A stretch of 64,000 nucleotides of DNA from Rhodospirillaceae bacterium (GCA_002709955.1 PAQY01000005.1:124001-188000); one strand, 5' to 3'; shown: positions 43,837-53,041, counted from the stretch's first letter. Notes: a model not told the origin generated them from the sequence alone. Made by a program: numbers and translations.

Positions 43837-44702
43837 CGGATGCTGTATCCACAAGCGGGCCTGTTGCCGGTGTTATCGGACAACCGATTGCCCATTCCCT
43901 CTCCCCCCTGATCCATAATACCTGGTTGAAACGGTTTGGCTTGCCGGGACGCTATGAGCGCCGGGAAATCGCACCAGAGCATTTTGACCGGGATATGCGG
44001 TCGCTCCTGATACAGGAAGGTTGGGTGGGGATGAATGTTACCCTGCCCCATAAACAGGCCGCGTTTAACTTCTGTGATTGCCTGGACCCGGCCGCCCGAC
44101 GCCTGGGGGCGGTGAATACCATTGTCACCCTGCCGGATGGTCGGTTTGAAGGGCGCAACACGGACTTGTATGGCTTTCGTACCAATTTGGAAAATGCGCC
44201 TGGATGGTCGCAAACCGGTCGGGATGCAGCTGTGGTATTGGGCGCTGGCGGCGCGGCGCGGGCTGTTGTCGCCGCATTGCAGGATCTGGGCTTCAGACAG
44301 ATATTCATCGCCAATCGTAGCCTGGATAAGGCACAGGAACTGGCTGTCGCGCTGGATCATGCCAATTCTTTGCACGCAGTGGCCTGGGCGGACATTCCCG
44401 GCCTGTTGGGCATATGTGATTTACTGGTCAATACGACCAGCCTTGGCATGGTCGGCCAACCCCCGTTGCAGATAGATCTGACGCCCCTGCCGACCGGTGC
44501 CTTTGTGACAGATATCGTCTATAAGCCGCTGGAAACAGACCTGTTGGCCCAGGCCAGGGCGCGGGGCAACCGGGTGGTCGACGGATTGGGGATGCTTTTA
44601 TATCAGGCGGTTCCTGGATTTCAGGCATGGTTCAATCCACCCAGCGCGCCGGTCGTGGATAAGGAATTGCGCGACATCATTCTAAAGGCGATGGCCGCAT
44701 GA
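43833..44702 (+). CDS. aroE: Shikimate dehydrogenase
   Basis: The 289-residue enzyme reduces 3-dehydroshikimate with NADPH in aromatic amino-acid synthesis. VIGQPIAHSLSPLIHNTWL binds shikimate, NVTLPHKQAAFNFCD has the catalytic lysine, and VVLGAGGAARAVVAAL is the NADPH loop, followed by NRSLDKA. LVNTTSLGM and DGLGMLLYQAVPGFQAWF complete the family set. It overlaps maf (ATGA) and coaE (ATGA), so the maf-aroE-coaE translation is coupled. The order is the same as in Caulobacter next to the origin. Confidence 0.97.
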   Translation: MTDAVSTSGPVAGVIGQPIAHSLSPLIHNTWLKRFGLPGRYERREIAPEHFDRDMRSLLIQEGWVGMNVTLPHKQAAFNFCDCLDPAARRLGAVNTIVTLPDGRFEGRNTDLYGFRTNLENAPGWSQTGRDAAVVLGAGGAARAVVAALQDLGFRQIFIANRSLDKAQELAVALDHANSLHAVAWADIPGLLGICDLLVNTTSLGMVGQPPLQIDLTPLPTGAFVTDIVYKPLETDLLAQARARGNRVVDGLGMLLYQAVPGFQAWFNPPSAPVVDKELRDIILKAMAA

Positions 44703-45292
44703 TCGTGATTGGTCTGACCGGGTCGATTGGTATGGGGAAAAGCACGGCTTCTGCGATGCTAAAGCGGATGGGCTGCGCGATTCATGACGCGGATGCTGCG
44801 GTTCATCGGTTGACCGGGGTCGGTGGTGATGCGGTGGCGGCGATTGAAGCGGCCTTTCCTGGATCGACAGAAAATGGTGCGGTCAATCGGGCCGCCCTGG
44901 GGCCACAGGTTTTCGGGGATGCGGCTGCGCTGAAGCGTCTGGAAAACATCCTGCATCCGCTGGTCTCGCGGGAACGGGATAAATTCCTGAAACACTGTGC
45001 ATTGCATCACCAAAGATTTGCGGTTCTGGATGTGCCGCTGTTGTTTGAGACCGGCGGGGATGCGCGCTGTGATTTCACCATTCTGGTCACCGCCCCCCCG
45101 TTTGTTCAGGCACAGCGCGTTTTGGCTCGGCCCGGCATGACACCGGAAAAGCTGCGCGATATTCGCAAGCGTCAGATGTCGGAGGCGGAAAAGCGACGCC
45201 GGGCTGATGTGGTAATCTGGACCTCCCTGGGGCGCCGGCCGGTCTTGCGTCAATTGCAGAACACCCTCACACTGGCGGATCAATCCCTGTAA
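44699..45292 (+). CDS. coaE: Dephospho-CoA kinase
   Basis: The 197-residue kinase phosphorylates the 3'-OH of dephospho-CoA, the last step of CoA synthesis. The P-loop GLTGSIGMGKSTASAML, then DADAAVHRL, LENILHPLVSRER, VLDVPLLFETGGDARCD and RQMSEAEKRRRAD are the family features. ATG 44699 overlaps the aroE stop. It is 22 bases from dnaQ on the same strand. Confidence 0.96.
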   Translation: MIVIGLTGSIGMGKSTASAMLKRMGCAIHDADAAVHRLTGVGGDAVAAIEAAFPGSTENGAVNRAALGPQVFGDAAALKRLENILHPLVSRERDKFLKHCALHHQRFAVLDVPLLFETGGDARCDFTILVTAPPFVQAQRVLARPGMTPEKLRDIRKRQMSEAEKRRRADVVIWTSLGRRPVLRQLQNTLTLADQSL

Positions 45293-45314
45293 CCACGGTG
45301 GCTAAGGACTTTCC

Positions 45315-46025
45315 ATGCGCGAGATTTGCTTTGATACGGAAACGACCGGTCTGGACCCCAAGGACGGCCATCGTCTGGTGGAAATCGGCTGTGTCGAGCT
45401 GGTCAATCGCGTGCCGACGGGTGAAGTTTACCACGTCTATCTGAATCCCGAACGGGATATGCCCACCGAAGCTTTTAATGTGCATGGGTTAAGTGAGGCC
45501 TTTCTGGCCGACAAGCCGCTGTTTGCAGACATCGTGGAAGATTTCCTGACCTTTGTCGGCGATGGCATTCTGGTGATCCACAATGCCTCTTTTGATATGA
45601 AATTCGTGAATGCGGAATTGAAGGCCTGTGGTCGCCCGACCCTGCCCATGTCGCAGACCATCGATACGGTCGCCATGGCACGGGCAAAGTTTCCAGGCGC
45701 TGCGGCCAGCCTGGATGCCTTGTGTAAACGCTTTGAAATCGACAATTCCGCGCGGACCAAACACGGGGCCCTGCTGGATGCGGAGCTTCTGGCGGAAGTT
45801 TATATCGAATTGACCGGCGGGCGTCAGGTTGGCCTGTCTTTCGCAGACGATTCCGCAAAGGCTGGTTCTAAAGACGGAGCGGCGGCTGCCCTGGCAGCAC
45901 AGGCGGCCAGACAGGCGGAACGCCCCCAGCGTCCACCACGCCCCCATTCGGCGACGCCAGAAGAATTGGCTCGTCACAAGGCCTTTCTTGCGAAAATCAG
46001 CGCCCCGATCTGGGCCACAGATTAA
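45315..46025 (+). CDS. dnaQ: DNA polymerase III epsilon subunit (3'-5' exonuclease)
   Basis: The 236-residue proofreading subunit has ExoI ICFDTETTGLDP (Asp7/Glu9), ExoII VIHNASFDMKFVNAEL, and ExoIII HGALLDAELLAEVYIEL. The C-terminal tail, QAARQAERPQRPPRPHSATPEELARH, is a proline-rich linker to the polymerase-binding end. ATG 45315 follows GGACTTTCC rather than a strong ribosome binding site; coupling to coaE is likely. It is the last gene of the rightward group from the origin before the convergent secB. Confidence 0.96.
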   Translation: MREICFDTETTGLDPKDGHRLVEIGCVELVNRVPTGEVYHVYLNPERDMPTEAFNVHGLSEAFLADKPLFADIVEDFLTFVGDGILVIHNASFDMKFVNAELKACGRPTLPMSQTIDTVAMARAKFPGAAASLDALCKRFEIDNSARTKHGALLDAELLAEVYIELTGGRQVGLSFADDSAKAGSKDGAAAALAAQAARQAERPQRPPRPHSATPEELARHKAFLAKISAPIWATD

Positions 46026-46036
46026 ACAGGTGCTGA

Positions 46037-46579
46037 TTAGACGGTTTCGGTTTCCGCCTGCTGTTGTTCCTGGGCCATGCGCTGGCGATAGATTTGCACG
46101 AAATCAAACGGGGCCAGCATCAGCATGGAAAAACCGCCCTGACGGGTCGTGTCACAGACGATTTCCCGCAGAAACGGGAACAACATGCGCGGAATTTCTA
46201 CATACAGCAGGGCGTTCAGGGCCTCTTTCGGGACATTGCCAATGCGCACGACAGCGGCATAGGCCAATTCCAGGACATAGGCAGTCTTGCCGTTCACATC
46301 TGCCTTCGCCTCGATGGTCAACACAACTTCCACATCCCGACCGGTCAGCGGATTTGTCGCGACATCCAGCGTCAGGGCGGCTTTGGGTTGTTCCCCAAGC
46401 GAGAAGACAGAGGGTGAATTCGGATTTTCGAAGGACATGTCCTTAATATACTGAATCAGAATTTGATAGGGCGGTTCCGCCTGGCCAGATGGGGTATTTG
46501 CGGATTGCGCGTCCGATGGAGGGGGCGCGTCAGTCGGTGTAGGGTGCGAAGGGGCGTTTTCGTCGCGATCATCTGCCAT
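46037..46579 (-). CDS. secB: Protein-export chaperone SecB
   Basis: The 180-residue SecB keeps pre-proteins unfolded and passes them to SecA. The core has IQYIKDMSFENPNSPSVF, EVVLTIEAKADVNGKTAYVLELAYAAVVRIGNVP, and LLYVEIPRMLFPFLREIVCDTTRQGGF, all family signatures. A proline- and serine-rich N-terminal tail of about 35 residues (DENAPSHPTPTDAPPPSDAQ) precedes the fold; the family is usually about 155-170 residues, so the tail is a normal alphaproteobacterial extension. It converges on dnaQ with an 11-base gap. Confidence 0.95.
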   Translation of the reverse strand: MADDRDENAPSHPTPTDAPPPSDAQSANTPSGQAEPPYQILIQYIKDMSFENPNSPSVFSLGEQPKAALTLDVATNPLTGRDVEVVLTIEAKADVNGKTAYVLELAYAAVVRIGNVPKEALNALLYVEIPRMLFPFLREIVCDTTRQGGFSMLMLAPFDFVQIYRQRMAQEQQQAETETV

Positions 46580-46645
46580 GAACGTATTCCATTTTTATAG
46601 GGTTTGGACCGCTGTCAGGGCCCTTATCGATGGGAAGGGTGGCTA

Positions 46646-47218
46646 TCACAGATCAGGCTCACAGACAACCTCACCGCCACCGGGATGGGGCTGTGTTGGG
46701 TCCAGCTGCACAATTGCTGCATTCTTGACGCGATGTCCGGTCAGGGACCGAATAAAGCCCCAATGGCTGACCACAATGGTTTCGGGCCAGGCCTGATCTG
46801 CGGCCATGCGGTCTCTGAACGCTGCGGCTCTCAGGTCAACTTGATGTTCTTCCTCACCCAAGGGCCACCATTCTTCGGCCAGATCCAGAAAATCCAGCAG
46901 GGGCCATTGGCTGCGCAGCATCGTGGTCGGCGTGCCGATGTCACAGGTGAAATAGGCCTGCTCCCCGACCATAGGATCGATCATAACCGGCAAGTTTAGT
47001 GCGTCGGCGATGATCTCAGCGGATTGCAGGGTGCGGGTATAGGGCGAGGTGATGATCCGTTTCACCTGGTCGCCGTGATGGGCTTTGATAAAGGCGGCCC
47101 CGGCGGCAATCTGATTTCGCCCAAGCGCTGTCAGCTTTGGGTCGCGGATGCCAGGATCGGTTCGGGTTTTGGCGAAATGGACGTTAAATTCGGACTGACC
47201 GTGGCGGATCAGGATCAC
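46646..47218 (-). CDS. Histidine phosphatase family protein
   Basis: This 190-residue protein has the phosphoglycerate-mutase-like RHG motif LIRHGQSEFN (catalytic His near residue 5), the second-arginine segment SPYTRTLQSAEIIADAL, and VVSHWGFIRSLTG, with the second catalytic histidine in SHWG. The middle contains WPLLDFLDLAEEWWPLG. The substrate is unknown; members dephosphorylate sugars, nucleotides or proteins. Its ATG overlaps the fxsA stop (ATGA), so it follows fxsA in one transcript. Confidence 0.92.
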   Translation of the reverse strand: MILIRHGQSEFNVHFAKTRTDPGIRDPKLTALGRNQIAAGAAFIKAHHGDQVKRIITSPYTRTLQSAEIIADALNLPVMIDPMVGEQAYFTCDIGTPTTMLRSQWPLLDFLDLAEEWWPLGEEEHQVDLRAAAFRDRMAADQAWPETIVVSHWGFIRSLTGHRVKNAAIVQLDPTQPHPGGGEVVCEPDL

Positions 47219-47754
47219 TGATCATTCCCCCTATTCTCAATTGAATTGCTTGCGCCCTTGGTCCAGGGGGAGTCCGTATTTTTCTTAGCGTTCTCGTCAA
47301 TTTCTTCAAATTCCCCATCAATGACAGGACCGCGTCCGTTAGGGGGCGGTCTGGAACCACTGCCCATTCCCCCGGCGCTGCGCATCGTGAAACGCCCATT
47401 GCGCATCAGCCCGGTCAAAACAGATGCCCCAAGGGCCAGTCTGAAAGGGGGGATCAACAGCAGAAATCCAATTGTGTCGGTCACAAAGCCAGGCGTTACC
47501 AGCAATATTCCGGCAACCAGAATGCAAACGCCGGAAATCATATCCTGTACAGGAAGTTCCTTGCGATCCATCGACGCCCGAACACGGGCCAGGGTTTGCA
47601 GGCCCTGATGGCGCACCAATGCCGTGCCGATAATTGCCGTGGCAAATATCGATGCCAGGGTCCAACCCAGACCGATTTGATCGCCCACAACAATAAAGAC
47701 GGCGATTTCTGCAATGGGAATCCCTATGAAAACAAGCAGAAGGAGGAGTGGCAT
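47215..47754 (-). CDS. fxsA: FxsA-family membrane protein
   Basis: This 179-residue protein starts MPLLLLLVFIGIPIAEIAVFIVVG, the FxsA signature. Four hydrophobic segments follow, including WTLASIFATAIIGTALVRHQG and ILVAGILLVTPGFVTDTIGFLLLIPPFR, which are FxsA hallmarks, then a polar C-terminal tail. FxsA is associated with phage-T7 exclusion relief in E. coli, and its general function is unknown. It is divergent from the Tim44-like gene across about 250 bases and is followed by the phosphatase gene (ATGA). Confidence 0.93.
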   Translation of the reverse strand: MPLLLLLVFIGIPIAEIAVFIVVGDQIGLGWTLASIFATAIIGTALVRHQGLQTLARVRASMDRKELPVQDMISGVCILVAGILLVTPGFVTDTIGFLLLIPPFRLALGASVLTGLMRNGRFTMRSAGGMGSGSRPPPNGRGPVIDGEFEEIDENAKKNTDSPWTKGASNSIENRGNDQ

Positions 47755-47828
47755 CTTGCCCTTTCGCAGGTGAACGCTTACATCTCAAGACATAGCGCGG
47801 ATAATGCATCCGTTAAGTTATCGTGGTT

Positions 47829-47854
47829 TCGAGCCCAAATTGATTTTGGCTCGA
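47829..47854. promoter_or_regulatory. 26-bp inverted repeat between divergent fxsA and the Tim44-like gene
   Basis: TCGAGCCCAAA and TTTTGGCTCGA form an almost perfect palindrome around TTGA in a 249-base divergent intergenic region that otherwise shows no gene. It could be an operator for either gene or a stem in a leader. Only the symmetry is observed. Confidence 0.4.
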
Positions 47855-48003
47855 ATTGGTTTTGGTCAGTTCAATGTCTTACAGGTATGTTATGATATCG
47901 ACCATGACAATGGCCTAAAGAAAATTGCTGATCTTTCATGAAATGCCCAATCCCGGGTAAATTGGATGGACTGCGACCCTCACCCATACGTTAAGAGAGC
48001 CGG

Positions 48004-48687
48004 ATGCCCTTTGATCTTTTGATATTTGCCGCAATCGCTTTGTTTCTGATTTTCAGACTGGGAAGTGTTCTGGGAAAACGCACGGGCCATCAAAAGCCGC
48101 CTGAATTTCCCCAGAATATGGACAATGCGCGCCCTGAAACCCGAGATCGTTCTGGAGAACGCGACGATAATGTCGTGCGTATGCCAGCAGGATTTGAAGA
48201 CCCGGTTGAAGAAAGTGCCCATTTCAACGGTCCAGCCGGGGACGGATTGCGCGACATTGCCCAGGCGGACCCGAATTTCGATCCGGATTCCTTCGTTCAG
48301 GGGGCTGCTATGGCCTTCGAAATGATTGTTACCGCCTATGCGGAAGGGGATCGCAAGGCGTTGAAGCCGCTGTTGGATAAGGTCACCTATGACAGTTTCG
48401 CAGGTGCCATCGATGCCCGCGAAAAGGCCGGCCAGCGCATGGAAGATACCTTGGTTGGCATTGATTCAACGACGATCCTGGAAGCAGGCATGCACGGGGA
48501 TGACGCCCGCGTGACCCTGCGGTTTGTCAGCCAACAGGTCAATGTGACCTATGATTCCGAAGGGCGTGTTCAGGAAGGTGATCCTTCAACCGTTGAAACG
48601 GTTTCTGATGTCTGGACCTTTGCGCGCAGCGTGAAATCCAAGGATCCGAACTGGCAATTGGTTGAAACCCGCACCACTGCGGAGTGA
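48004..48687 (+). CDS. Tim44-like domain membrane protein (TimA)
   Basis: This 227-residue protein begins MPFDLLIFAAIALFLIFRLG, an uncleaved N-terminal anchor, followed by a charged linker. The Tim44 domain lies from about residue 80 (DPDSFVQGAAMAFEMIVTAYAEGDRKALKPLLDKVTYDSFAGAIDAR) to the end (WTFARSVKSKDPNWQLVETRTTAE). Bacterial TimA proteins localise to the inner membrane and are related to the mitochondrial import motor anchor; their bacterial role is poorly known. It is co-directional with mltA, whose start follows after 7 bases, as in other alphaproteobacteria. Confidence 0.93.
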   Translation: MPFDLLIFAAIALFLIFRLGSVLGKRTGHQKPPEFPQNMDNARPETRDRSGERDDNVVRMPAGFEDPVEESAHFNGPAGDGLRDIAQADPNFDPDSFVQGAAMAFEMIVTAYAEGDRKALKPLLDKVTYDSFAGAIDAREKAGQRMEDTLVGIDSTTILEAGMHGDDARVTLRFVSQQVNVTYDSEGRVQEGDPSTVETVSDVWTFARSVKSKDPNWQLVETRTTAE

Positions 48688-48694
48688 TTGTCCG

Positions 48695-49954
48695 ATGACG
48701 TGGCCTATTTCCTTCCCGCGTCGCCTGGCCCTGTGTCTGGTGTTGGGTTTGGCCCTGGCTGGCTGCGACGCGCAGGAAGAAACCAAGGCCCCGGACCCTG
48801 CGCCGGTTGAAGAAACCGCCGCGACAGAAGGGATGGTCCTGACGCCTGCCACATATGCCGATCTGCCGGGGTGGCAGGATGATGATATGGTCGGTGCGGT
48901 TCAGGCCTTGTGGCGATCCTGTACGCGCCTGCTGGCGCTGGCCCCGGACCGGGATGTCAGCAGCGGGTCATCCCTGCAGACCGTTGCCGGTGACTGGGTT
49001 CAGGCCTGTACAGCGCTGGATGCCCTGAAGGCGGAACAAGACCCGACTGTGATCCGTGATTTCTTTCAGGCGCATTTTCAGCCCTTTGCGTCCAGGGACG
49101 CGGCGGATGGACAGGATCCAGAGGCCGATCAGGGATTGTTCACCGGCTATTTCGAAGCGGAGCTGAATGGATCCCTGACCCGGGACGACACCTTCAAAAC
49201 ACCGCTTTACGCCCGCCCGGAAGATTTGATCACCGTCGATCTGGGCCAGTTTGATGAAAGTTTGAAGGGTAAGGGCGTCGTCGGTCAGGTGGCGGATGGG
49301 CGACTGGTTCCCTATCCGGACCGGGAAAAAATCGAATCCGGTGCCCTGACGGGTAAAGGGTTGGAATTATTGTGGATTGATGATCCCGTCGATGTGTTCC
49401 TGCTGCAGGTTCAGGGGTCGGGCCGTGTCATTCTGCCGGATGGAAATGTCGTCCAGGTCGGTTTCGCCGCGCATAATGGCCGATCTTATCACTCCATTGG
49501 TCGGTGGTTGATCGATCAGGGTGAATTGCAGGCGCATGAGGCCAGTTGGGATGGCATTCGCGGCTGGATTGAAAAACATCCGGACCGGGCGTCAGAACTG
49601 TTTGCCTATAATCCCCGCTTTATCTTTTTCCGTGTGTTGGAAGGTCCTGGCCCTATCGGGGCGGAAGGGGTTGCCCTGACGCCGGAACGTAGCATGGCGG
49701 TGGATACCCGTTTTATCCCGCTGGGCATGCCGCTGTGGCTGGATACGGTGCGCCCTGGTGGCTCAACGGAACCGATGCAGCGTTTGATGGTTGCCCAGGA
49801 CAAGGGTGGCGCGATCAAGGGCGTGGTGCGCGGGGATTTCTTCTGGGGCTATGGCGATGACGCCTTGGCCCAGGCCGGTCGCATGAAATCATCCGGGCGA
49901 TATTTCTTGCTGCTGCCCAATCCCCTGGCAGACCGGGTTAAGGCGACGTCGTAA
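48695..49954 (+). CDS. mltA: Membrane-bound lytic murein transglycosylase A
   Basis: The 419-residue lipoprotein cleaves peptidoglycan with formation of 1,6-anhydro-muramic ends. The signal MTWPISFPRRLALCLVLGLA has lipobox LAGC, followed by an acidic linker. The MltA domain shows LFTGYFEAELNGSLT, LELLWIDDPVDVFLLQVQGSGRV, and IGRWLIDQG, and the 3D domain has MAVDTRFIPLGMPLWLDT, VAQDKGGAIKG and GDFFWGYGDDA with the essential aspartates. ATG 48695 is directly after the timA stop, so it is translated with it. Confidence 0.95.
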   Translation: MTWPISFPRRLALCLVLGLALAGCDAQEETKAPDPAPVEETAATEGMVLTPATYADLPGWQDDDMVGAVQALWRSCTRLLALAPDRDVSSGSSLQTVAGDWVQACTALDALKAEQDPTVIRDFFQAHFQPFASRDAADGQDPEADQGLFTGYFEAELNGSLTRDDTFKTPLYARPEDLITVDLGQFDESLKGKGVVGQVADGRLVPYPDREKIESGALTGKGLELLWIDDPVDVFLLQVQGSGRVILPDGNVVQVGFAAHNGRSYHSIGRWLIDQGELQAHEASWDGIRGWIEKHPDRASELFAYNPRFIFFRVLEGPGPIGAEGVALTPERSMAVDTRFIPLGMPLWLDTVRPGGSTEPMQRLMVAQDKGGAIKGVVRGDFFWGYGDDALAQAGRMKSSGRYFLLLPNPLADRVKATS

Positions 49955-50040
49955 TCACAAATCCAAAAGGGTAACTTTCTGGCCCAGCTTGCCTTTCAGG
50001 GCGGTCAGCGCCATTGTTGCTGGCACGAAAAAGAACTGGG

Positions 50041-50883
50041 ATGGCGCGTTCTATGGTTGATACACAAGCCCCTGAAAAATTAGCGGATAAACCCCCTGTT
50101 ACGGTGGGTCTGTTCGTTACCTGTCTGGTGGATCTGTTTCGACCCAGGATTGGTTTCGCCGCTGTTGAATTATTGGAACGGGCGGGTTGTCGGGTCGCCG
50201 TGCCCAAGGCGCAAACCTGCTGTGGTCAGCCTGCCTATAATTCTGGCGACAATGCCCATGCCCGCGCCGTGGCGGCCACGCTGTTGGACGCCTTTGACGG
50301 GTTTGATTATGTCGTCGCCCCCTCTGGCTCCTGTGCCGGTATGATCCGCGATCATATTCCAGAACTTTTCGCCGATGATCCGGTGCTGGCCGACAGGGCG
50401 GTCGCCCTGGGACGTAAGACTTATGAACTAACCTCCTTTCTGGTCGATGTGATGGGCATGCCCACAGCGATAGCCCGCTATCAGGGGACGGTCACCTATC
50501 ACGACAGTTGTTCCGGTCTGCGCGAATTGGGGGTCAAGGACCAGCCACGCCGCCTGTTGAAAGGTGTCGATGGCCTGACATTGACGGAACTTCCTTCGGC
50601 AGAGATCTGCTGCGGATTTGGCGGGACCTTCTGTGTGAAATATCCAGAAATCTCCAACAAGATGGTCAGCGAGAAGACAGCCGCCATTGCCGATACCGGC
50701 GCCGATACGCTGTTGGCGGGCGACCTGGGATGCCTGTTGAATATGGCGGGCAAGATGTCCCGGGAAAGCCGCCCGATCCGCGCCTTTCATGTCGCGGAAA
50801 TCCTGGCAGGGATGGGGGACGGCCCCGCCATTGGGGAGGCTGGGGAAGACCTGTCGGCCTTTACGGACGGACAGAAAGGCTGA
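50041..50883 (+). CDS. lutA: Lactate oxidation complex subunit LutA (Fe-S, CCG domain)
   Basis: LutA is one of three cytoplasmic iron-sulfur proteins that oxidise L-lactate in the LutABC system. The 280-residue protein has paired CCG domains: GLFVTCLVDLFRPRIGFAAVELLERAG with AQTCCGQPAYNSG, and HDSCSGLRELG with AEICCGFGGTFCVKYPEISNKMV. It ends with a polar tail. ATG 50041 (or 50053) starts the frame. It is 86 bases after mltA, in the position usually occupied by the next peptidoglycan or smr gene, so the lut genes look inserted into this conserved order. Confidence 0.92.
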   Translation: MARSMVDTQAPEKLADKPPVTVGLFVTCLVDLFRPRIGFAAVELLERAGCRVAVPKAQTCCGQPAYNSGDNAHARAVAATLLDAFDGFDYVVAPSGSCAGMIRDHIPELFADDPVLADRAVALGRKTYELTSFLVDVMGMPTAIARYQGTVTYHDSCSGLRELGVKDQPRRLLKGVDGLTLTELPSAEICCGFGGTFCVKYPEISNKMVSEKTAAIADTGADTLLAGDLGCLLNMAGKMSRESRPIRAFHVAEILAGMGDGPAIGEAGEDLSAFTDGQKG

Positions 50884-50888
50884 CCCGG

Positions 50889-52343
50889 ATGCAAACCACA
50901 TCGCAGAATTTCAAAGCCAACAGCATCAAGGCACTGGCCGATCCCAATCTGCAACAGGCGCTGGGCAAGATGAAGGTCGGCTTTGTTGAAAAGCGGGCCA
51001 AGGCGCGTGACGCCCTGCCGGAATTTGACGCACTGCGGGATCAGGCGCGCGATATCAAAAATCATACCCTGGCCAATATCGATTACTATCTGGAAACCTA
51101 TGAAGCGGCGGTTCAGAAATCCGGTGGTGTGGTCCATTGGGCACGGAACGCGGCGGAAGCCCGCCAGGTCGTGCTGGATATCTGTGCCCAGGAGAAGGCG
51201 AAATCCGTCACCAAGGGAAAATCCATGGTGTCGGAAGAAATCGCCCTGAACGAGGCACTGGAAGCCGCCGGGTATGAGGTCGTTGAAACCGATCTGGGGG
51301 AATACATCATCCAGATCCGGGGGGAGTCCCCCAGCCATATTATCGCGCCCGCCGTCCATGTCTTAAAAGAGCAGGTCGCTGACGATTTCCGGCGCAAGCA
51401 TCTGCATCTGGATCCAAAGCGATCCCTGGTGGAACGCAAGGACCTGATTTCAGAGGCGCGGGGCGTCCTGCGTCAGAAATACCTGGACTCCGATGTTGGA
51501 ATTACCGGCGCAAATTTCCTGATCGCGGAAACCGGCACCAGTGTGATCGTTACCAATGAAGGCAATGGGGACCTGACCCAGACCCTGCCGCGGGTGCATA
51601 TCGTGATTGCCAGCCTGGAAAAGATCGTGCCGACGCTGGATGACGCATCAGCCATTCTGCGGGTGCTGGCGCGGTCTGCCACGGGACAGGAATTTTCCTC
51701 TTACACGACATTTTCGACCGGCTCGAAACGCGACGCCGACCCGGATGGGCCAGAGGCGTATCACGTGATCCTGCTGGACAATGGCCGCACCGATATGCTG
51801 GGCACGGAATTTGAGGATATGCTGCGCTGTATTCGCTGTGGTGCCTGTATGAACCATTGCCCGGTCTATGGATCGGTTGGTGGCCATGCCTATGGCTGGG
51901 TCTATCCAGGACCGATGGGTGCGGTGTTGACGCCAAGCTTTATCGGTGTGGCGGATGGGGGGCACCTGCCCAATGCATCGACATTCTGTGGCCGGTGTCA
52001 GGATGTCTGTCCGATGCGCATTCCCCTGCCCAAGATGATGCGCGCCTATCGCCGCAAGGAATACGAGGCCGGTCTGGCCCCGCCTGCCATGCGGTTTGGC
52101 ATGGATATCTGGGGTTTTGTTGCAAAGCGCCCAGGCCTGTATCGATTGGCAACCCGTCTTGCCATGGGTGTCTTGGGCTGGCGGGGCCGTCGCCAGGGTC
52201 GGTTCAAATCCCTGCCTTTGGCATCTGGCTGGACCGACCACCGGGATATGGCCGCCCCGTCCGGTAAAACCTTTCAGGATTTGTGGGATCAACGCCACGG
52301 CGCACGCACCACTAAAGATCTGGAACGGGAGGCAGCCCAATGA
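50889..52343 (+). CDS. lutB: Lactate oxidation complex subunit LutB (4Fe-4S)
   Basis: The 484-residue protein starts MQTTSQNFKANSIKALADP. The amidohydrolase-like DUF162 core has GGVVHWARNAAEARQVVLDI, KSMVSEEIALNEALEAAG and GANFLIAETGTSVIVTNEGNGDL. A C-terminal ferredoxin pair follows in LRCIRCGACMNHCPVYGSVGG and STFCGRCQDVCPMRIPLPKM. The frame stays open upstream inside lutA, but LutB's own start is six bases after the lutA stop. It overlaps lutC by ATGA. Confidence 0.94.
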   Translation: MQTTSQNFKANSIKALADPNLQQALGKMKVGFVEKRAKARDALPEFDALRDQARDIKNHTLANIDYYLETYEAAVQKSGGVVHWARNAAEARQVVLDICAQEKAKSVTKGKSMVSEEIALNEALEAAGYEVVETDLGEYIIQIRGESPSHIIAPAVHVLKEQVADDFRRKHLHLDPKRSLVERKDLISEARGVLRQKYLDSDVGITGANFLIAETGTSVIVTNEGNGDLTQTLPRVHIVIASLEKIVPTLDDASAILRVLARSATGQEFSSYTTFSTGSKRDADPDGPEAYHVILLDNGRTDMLGTEFEDMLRCIRCGACMNHCPVYGSVGGHAYGWVYPGPMGAVLTPSFIGVADGGHLPNASTFCGRCQDVCPMRIPLPKMMRAYRRKEYEAGLAPPAMRFGMDIWGFVAKRPGLYRLATRLAMGVLGWRGRRQGRFKSLPLASGWTDHRDMAAPSGKTFQDLWDQRHGARTTKDLEREAAQ

Positions 52344-53029
52344 GCCCCCCGTCTTCCCGCGATGAGATTTTAGGCAAGATTCGCGCGGCGCGGGGTCGAT
52401 CCGGCCCTGTTACAGGTGCCGAAAGAGAGCGGCTGGAAGCGCGATTGAAAAGTCGCCCACGGGGGATTATCCCGCAAAAGGCCCGCAATACCGGCGCGGC
52501 CCTGGTGCAGGATTTCATCACCCGGGCGCGGGCGGTCGAGGCAACTGTTCAGGATATTTCCTCTTTATCAGAGGTGCCGGACGCCGTGGCACAGTATCTG
52601 GCCGATCACAATCTGCCTGCTGCTGTGAAAATGGCCCCGCATGCCGATCTGGCACAGATCGACTGGTCCCAGCGCCCCACCCTGACCCTGTCGGAAGGGC
52701 GCAGCTTTGGTCAGGACAAGGTCAGCCTGACCCGCGCCTTTGCTGGTATTGCAGAGACCGGGACATTGATGTTGCTGGCCGGGCCGGATGCGCCAACCAC
52801 CCTGAATTTTCTGCCGGAACATCATATTGTGATCCTGAAGCGGTCCGAAATTGTCGGGGCGTATGAGGATGCGTGGGACGCCGTGCGCGATCGGCTGGGT
52901 CCGGATGGCTTATTGACACGGGTGGTGAATATGATCACCGGCCCGTCCCGCACCGGGGATATTGAACAAACCATTGAATTGGGGGCCCATGGCCCGTTGG
53001 GGCTGCATATCCTCGTCCTTGCTGATTAG
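52340..53029 (+). CDS. lutC: Lactate oxidation complex subunit LutC
   Basis: The 229-residue LutC (DUF162) protein has FAGIAETGTLMLLAGPDAPTTLNFLPEHHIVILK and RVVNMITGPSRTGDIEQTIELGAHGPLGLHILVL, the family end. Its start overlaps lutB (ATGA), and smr follows after 12 bases. LutABC together let the cell use L-lactate without an FMN-type dehydrogenase. No lactate permease or LutR-type regulator is adjacent. Confidence 0.94.
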   Translation: MSPPSSRDEILGKIRAARGRSGPVTGAERERLEARLKSRPRGIIPQKARNTGAALVQDFITRARAVEATVQDISSLSEVPDAVAQYLADHNLPAAVKMAPHADLAQIDWSQRPTLTLSEGRSFGQDKVSLTRAFAGIAETGTLMLLAGPDAPTTLNFLPEHHIVILKRSEIVGAYEDAWDAVRDRLGPDGLLTRVVNMITGPSRTGDIEQTIELGAHGPLGLHILVLAD

Positions 53030-53041
53030 GGGTTTGGGCGC

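Noticed and set aside
50508-50888. Upstream extension of the lutB frame overlapping lutA
   Set aside because: The extension reads through lutA in another frame with low-complexity sequence; LutB homology starts at ATG 50889.
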